Assembly: GCA_023384415.1 (NCBI GenBank)
Contig: JAHDWJ010000020.1
Span: 53,729 to 116,686, forward strand
Direction: 5' to 3'
DNA: 62,958 nt
DNA from: Anaerolineae bacterium
GTDB taxonomy: Bacteria > Chloroflexota > Anaerolineae > Promineifilales > Promineifilaceae
Shown one piece after another: positions 59,529 to 62,958 of the stretch (its first letter is position 1; each line of letters begins with the position of its first letter). A model generated the notes under the pieces. It had not been told where the DNA came from. It did no database searches and saw only the letters and a program-made list of their open reading frames with translations. A program made the position numbers and the translations under genes.

Positions 59529-62357
59529 ATGTCTCAACCAGACCCACCCCAACAAATCCCAACTACAAAGGACGATGTAGCCAAAACCTTTTTGCAGATA
59601 GCTGGCGAGAAATTGCCGGCCCCCATGCTGCTGGTGCTGCTAATCATTTTTCTCCTGGTTGTCTGGGGAGTAGCCATCGAGGGCAACCTGTTTTTCTTGC
59701 TCTTGCTGCTGCCTGTTTTAGGCGTAGGGGCCTGGGTATGGCTGGAATGGCAGAAGATTAAGCTGGAATACCGGCGGATTGAAATTGACCAGCCGAAGCC
59801 AGAGCCGCAACCCTCACCCGCAGAGCCGCAGCCCCCCCAGCCCCTTTTGCCAGACCCACCCCAACTAGAGACAGAAGCGATCTTAAAACGGCGCTACCTG
59901 ACCTGGCTGGCCGGCCGCTGCGAACTCCTACCAATGGAAGCGATTGATAAATCGGCTGCCCACACCGATGGGGCCAAGGTGGCCCTCAACAAGGTGTTCA
60001 CCCAGGTAGACGCCCTGAAGCCGCTCCCTCCGATGACCCAGGAACAGATGGCCCGTATGAGTGACCGAGAGGGCAAAGCCAACCGACGAGAAGCGGCTCT
60101 GGCTATCATCGGCGGCCGCGAACATCATTACCTGGTCTTATTGGGTAAACCCGGCTCCGGCAAAACCACCCTGGTAGATTACATCGCCTTGTGCCTGGCC
60201 GGCCATTACCTGGCCCGACCCGGCGATGCCACCCTGGACAACCTGGAGCGGCAAGGGTGGCGGTTGGGATGGCTGCTGCCCGCACGAGTCATTTTACGCG
60301 ATTATGCCGAGCGGGGGCTGCGCCAAAAACGGCCTCTCTGGGAATTTATCGCCGCCGAATTGGGGCGGGGTGAGACCCAATTAGCCCCCTATGCCCCACA
60401 CCTGCGCCAGCAATGGTTGGATGAAGGGGGGCTGCTGCTCCTGGATGGGCTGGATGAAGTGCCCGACGCCCATAAATGGCGGGAGCAGCTGCGCCAGGAA
60501 ATTTTGACCTTTGCCGCCACCTTTAAGAAAGTGCGGATTTTAGTCACCGGCCGCCCGTATGCTTACGACAAACCCGAGTGGCAGCTAGACGCCTTTACCC
60601 GTACCGATCTGCTTGATTTTGACCAGGCTCAGATGTTTGCCTACATAGACCGGCGCTACGCCCTGATGGCCGGGGGGCAGGCGGGGTTAGCGGAAGGGGA
60701 AGCCCAACGGTACGCTCAGGAGCTAAAACAGCAAATTAAAGAGCGAGAAGCCCTGCAAAACCTGGCGGCCCGCCCCCTGCTCCTGGCCCTCATCACCTCT
60801 TTGCACCATTGGCGCGGCGGCCGCACCCTGCCCCAGGACCGGGAAAAGCTGTACGACGAGAGTGTTGATCTGCTCATTGATTTGTGGCAGCAGCGCAAAC
60901 GGCTGCCCGAAATTGACCCCAACGACAAAACTGCCCGCGAACTGACCTATCTCCTGGGAGTAGGGCCGGTAGAGCTGCGCGATGCCTTAAGCCAGGTCGC
61001 CTTTGAGGTCCACCGGGATCAGCCCAAACGCCAGGGGACAGCCGATGTTCCGGCGGGCAAACTGGCTGAGGCGTTGTACACCGTCCTGGCCCCAGAGAGC
61101 AAAGTTTCCACCCGGCAAATCATCGCCTATATCCAAAACCGGGCCGGTCTGCTAGAAGAGCGGGATGGCACTGTCCAGGGGAAAGAGATTTACGCCTTTG
61201 TTCATCGCACCTTCCAGGAATATCTGGCGGGCTGCTACCTGCTGACCCAGGAAAATTTTGCCGATGCGGCGGCCGGGCTGGCTCGCCCCGACCCGGAACG
61301 GTGGCGCGAAGCCCTGCTCCTGGCCGTGCGGCGGGACAAAAACCCCGGCCCCGCCTGGGACCTGATAGATGCCCTGTGCCAGCCCCCAGAACCGCCCCGG
61401 CCCGGCGCGGCCACCCCCGAAGCCGCCTGGTGGGGGGCCTTCCTGGCCGGGCAGGTGCTGCTGGAGCGGGAATTGTGGCTGTCCCCCCCAGAACGCCGCC
61501 AGCCGTTGGTCAACCGGGTCATTGGTTGGCTGGCCGCTTTGTTGGCTGCCGGGGCCTTGCCCCAACGGGACCGGGCGGCGGCCGGCCGCATGTTGGCCCA
61601 ACTGGGGGATCCCCGGCCAGGGGTAGGGGTGAAAGATGGTGTACCTGATATTGCCTGGGGGGAAACTGTCCCGGCCGGCACGTACAGGCTGGGCGGGGAT
61701 CAAGGGGCTTACGACGCTAAACCAAAAGAGGTGAATATTAAGCAGCCATACCAGTTAGCCCGCTACCCCATCACCAACGCCCAGTTTCAAGCTTTTATAG
61801 ACGCCGCCGATGTGGCCGATCCCCGCTGGTGGGCCGGGCTGCCGGAAAAGGAGAAGCAGTTCAGCCAGCCTGGATTCCCTTATGCCAACCACCCCCGGGA
61901 AACGGTCAGTTGGTACCAGTCCATCGCCTTTTGCCGCTGGCTCAGCGATAAATTAGGCTATGAGGTAGATTTGCCCCATGAGGATGAGTGGGAAGCGGCC
62001 GCGCGGTATCCCAATAACTGGTTCTACCCCTGGGGCAACGAGTTTGACCCGGAGAAGGCCAATACCATCGAAGGGGGATTGAACAGCAGTACCGCCGTCG
62101 GCAGCTACCCCCAAGGGGCCAATGCCGCTCTGGGGCTGTATGATTTGAGCGGCAATGTGTGTGAATGGAGCCGCAACAAATACGACAACCCTGAAGATAC
62201 AAAAGTAGATGATAGTCCTGCGCGGCGCGTGGTGCGCGGTGGCTCGTGGGGCTTCGATCTGATCTTCGCTCGCGCGGCTTCTCGCGATCATTTTCACCCT
62301 GATATTCGTCTCAATGACCTTGGGGCTCGGGTGGTGCGCCGTTCCCCATCTCCTTGA
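59529..62357 (+). CDS. Membrane-anchored NACHT ATPase with C-terminal FGE/C-type-lectin-like domain
   Basis: 942 residues from ATG 59529 (AGGAG six bases upstream; the frame opening at 59475 would translate a hairpin repeat). Two membrane helices (~31-49, 53-72), then a Pro-rich stalk (~88-113). NACHT domain: Walker A GKPGSGKT (206-213), Walker B LLLLDGLDE (302-310), sensor ILVTGRP. A helical winged/NC region ends in FVHRTFQEYLAGCYLL. The formylglycine-generating-enzyme-like domain (~690-942) shows PITNAQFQAFIDAA, ETVSWYQSIAFCRWLS, LYDLSGNVCEWSRN and RVVRGGSWGFDLIFARAASR. The last ~45 residues match the form of retroelement-diversified proteins. Likely a sensor in biological conflict. Confidence 0.88.
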   Translation: MSQPDPPQQIPTTKDDVAKTFLQIAGEKLPAPMLLVLLIIFLLVVWGVAIEGNLFFLLLLLPVLGVGAWVWLEWQKIKLEYRRIEIDQPKPEPQPSPAEPQPPQPLLPDPPQLETEAILKRRYLTWLAGRCELLPMEAIDKSAAHTDGAKVALNKVFTQVDALKPLPPMTQEQMARMSDREGKANRREAALAIIGGREHHYLVLLGKPGSGKTTLVDYIALCLAGHYLARPGDATLDNLERQGWRLGWLLPARVILRDYAERGLRQKRPLWEFIAAELGRGETQLAPYAPHLRQQWLDEGGLLLLDGLDEVPDAHKWREQLRQEILTFAATFKKVRILVTGRPYAYDKPEWQLDAFTRTDLLDFDQAQMFAYIDRRYALMAGGQAGLAEGEAQRYAQELKQQIKEREALQNLAARPLLLALITSLHHWRGGRTLPQDREKLYDESVDLLIDLWQQRKRLPEIDPNDKTARELTYLLGVGPVELRDALSQVAFEVHRDQPKRQGTADVPAGKLAEALYTVLAPESKVSTRQIIAYIQNRAGLLEERDGTVQGKEIYAFVHRTFQEYLAGCYLLTQENFADAAAGLARPDPERWREALLLAVRRDKNPGPAWDLIDALCQPPEPPRPGAATPEAAWWGAFLAGQVLLERELWLSPPERRQPLVNRVIGWLAALLAAGALPQRDRAAAGRMLAQLGDPRPGVGVKDGVPDIAWGETVPAGTYRLGGDQGAYDAKPKEVNIKQPYQLARYPITNAQFQAFIDAADVADPRWWAGLPEKEKQFSQPGFPYANHPRETVSWYQSIAFCRWLSDKLGYEVDLPHEDEWEAAARYPNNWFYPWGNEFDPEKANTIEGGLNSSTAVGSYPQGANAALGLYDLSGNVCEWSRNKYDNPEDTKVDDSPARRVVRGGSWGFDLIFARAASRDHFHPDIRLNDLGARVVRRSPSP

Positions 62358-62360
62358 TCC
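62225..62360 (+). other. Candidate DGR variable region (VR)
   Basis: The codons after RGGSW read GFDLIF-ARAAS-RDHFH-PDI-RLND, followed by LGARVVRRSPSP and stop. In known diversity-generating retroelement targets the same positions are Asn-codon derived in the template and hypervariable in the target, while the GGSW, ARAA.R, P..R and LG.RVVR anchors stay fixed. The 3' end is GC-rich. A hairpin with a GGTA loop follows at 62407-62422. Template repeat and reverse transcriptase are not in the window. Confidence 0.5.
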
Positions 62361-62406
62361 CTGGCCCCTGGCTCTTGGCGGGCAAGCGGTAGCGCGTCCC
62401 GCCTCT

Positions 62407-62422
62407 TCGCGCGGTAGCGCGA
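62407..62422 (+). other. Small GC hairpin with GRNA-type loop
   Basis: TCGCGC-GGTA-GCGCGA, a perfect 6-bp stem with loop GGTA, about 50 bp after the stop. Known DGR targets carry a short hairpin/cruciform with a four-base GRNA loop downstream of the variable region. A second inverse pair GGCGGG/CCCGCC surrounds 62377-62403. Confidence 0.45.
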
Positions 62423-62433
62423 TCAAATTTTTT

Positions 62434-62468
62434 TAGCATTGACCAATCTCCAAGATTTGTCAATGCTA
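62434..62468. repeat. Inverted repeat TAGCATTGAC / GTCAATGCTA
   Basis: 10-bp perfect arms around a 15-base loop. There is no T run on the + side, so it is probably a repeat rather than a terminator. Confidence 0.5.
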
Positions 62469-62584
62469 TACTACCAACGGTCATAAACTGACATTTTCAG
62501 TGAGACTGGCGACTCGATATTAACCAGTCTCCAGTCTCCAACCAGAATGTCACTTTATGACCACGATGGGTATATCTGTAAGGG

Positions 62585-62649
62585 CGGGCGGGACAGGTGA
62601 GCCAGGGTTTTGGTCAAACGGGAACGTTCCGTTCCCACCTGTCTCGTCC
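62585..62649. repeat. MITE-like element, partial copy 3
   Basis: CGGGCGGGACAGGTGAGCCA through GTTCCCACCTGTCTCG matches the left-centre part of the copies at 16464 and 59127. Its outer ends are missing. Confidence 0.65.
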
Positions 62650-62958
62650 TATAGCTTTTAAGAAAAAGATTTTGGGTTTTACGAGACGTTTTCCAGAGTA
62701 TCACCAATCTTAAATCGTAAATGCTATAGTTTGTCTGAAACGAGGGCAGAAAAAGGGGAGAGTTCACGACTGGGCGGTGCGGATGTCGTGCGGTCAGACC
62801 CGCCTGACGAGCCAGATCCACCCGGTGGCCGGAGCCGCCCGGCGGTCAGACCCATGCGGTAGTGAAACCCGTGCGGCGGCCAAATCCGCCCGGACGTGAA
62901 CGTCCGGGCTAAAAATACAAAGCCCTACCGGGCTGCCGATGTGAGGCCATTGGCCTTC
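62650..62958. other. Right-edge non-coding stretch
   Basis: No gene. From ~62838 a diverged copy of the 35653-35890 palindromic repeat begins (GCCCGGCGGTC, GGGCTAAAAATACAAAGCCC, GGCCATTGGCC) and runs off the window. Confidence 0.55.

Noticed and set aside
62434..62468. Terminator of the NACHT-FGE gene
   Set aside because: The stem is good, but the T run lies before it on the + strand and none follows.
1..62958. tRNA or rRNA genes
   Set aside because: No cloverleaf with a GTTCGANNC loop and CCA-type end, and no rRNA core sequence, was recognised on either strand by eye.

Overview
The window looks like a stretch of a mesophilic, fermentative or facultative bacterial chromosome, most plausibly a member of the Chloroflexota (Anaerolineae-like). 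That placement is an inference from gene content: MacA/MacB-type exporter, very large GT-C/DUF2723 membrane glycosyltransferases, PFOR plus a four-subunit 2-oxoacid:ferredoxin oxidoreductase, a TIGR03960 radical SAM protein and a NACHT-FGE protein. No rRNA, tRNA or CRISPR array was seen. GC is moderately high and two repeat signatures pervade the DNA. One is the octamer GCGGCCGC, about 125 copies by eye. The other is a set of degenerate seven-base tandem repeats that fill many gaps between genes and in places enter reading frames.

Layout. 1-1745: the end of an IS630-type transposase pair (programmed -1 frameshift) and repeat-rich non-coding DNA. 1818-7628 (+): an ABC exporter operon (membrane fusion protein, ATPase, two paralogous MacB permeases) interrupted by a two-gene cassette with an aspartic-protease-like protein. 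7785-18711 (mostly -): uvrC, a broken Uma2 gene, a giant DUF2723 glycosyltransferase, mgtE, a MOSC-like protein, a SnoaL/DUF4440-like protein, glcD and a DinB-like protein. 18873-29236 (-): an energy-metabolism block with a universal stress protein, a 2-oxoacid:ferredoxin oxidoreductase operon (delta, alpha, beta, an aminotransferase, gamma), a dihydroorotate-dehydrogenase-like protein and pyruvate:ferredoxin oxidoreductase. 29522-31045 (-): a NYN/LOTUS protein, whose upstream gap carries two perfect parS sites.

31446-42951 (mostly +): a membrane protein and methyltransferase pair, a stand-alone 17-codon gene with its own promoter, Shine-Dalgarno and terminator (33140-33193, -), ygfZ, a DinB/ClbS-like protein, a second large GT-C protein, a W/R-rich TolB-like protein and an M23 lipoprotein. 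43217-45342 (-): CYTH protein, a decayed SWIM gene and a GNAT/Eis-like acetyltransferase. 45589-48533 (+): the glyoxylate shunt operon aceB-aceA with a clear promoter, an operator-like palindrome and a terminator. 48820-51246 (+): DUF1028 protein, thioesterase and a frameshifted DUF3800 gene. 51392-58935 (-): radical SAM protein, a DnaA-box-containing gap, YacP-like NYN protein, lipoprotein nuclease, small membrane protein and uvrA. 59529-62357 (+): a membrane-anchored NACHT ATPase ending in a formylglycine-generating-enzyme (C-type-lectin-like) domain.

How it fits together: PFOR, VOR-type oxidoreductase with its aminotransferase, and the glyoxylate shunt point to amino-acid/pyruvate oxidation through ferredoxin and to growth on C2 units. 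The strongest candidates for something new are the 17-residue gene, the NACHT-FGE protein whose last ~45 residues look like the variable region of a diversity-generating retroelement target, and the genome-wide GCGGCCGC palindrome. Several conflict-type genes (Uma2, Rpn-like, SWIM, DUF3800) are truncated or frameshifted, suggesting turnover of accessory DNA.
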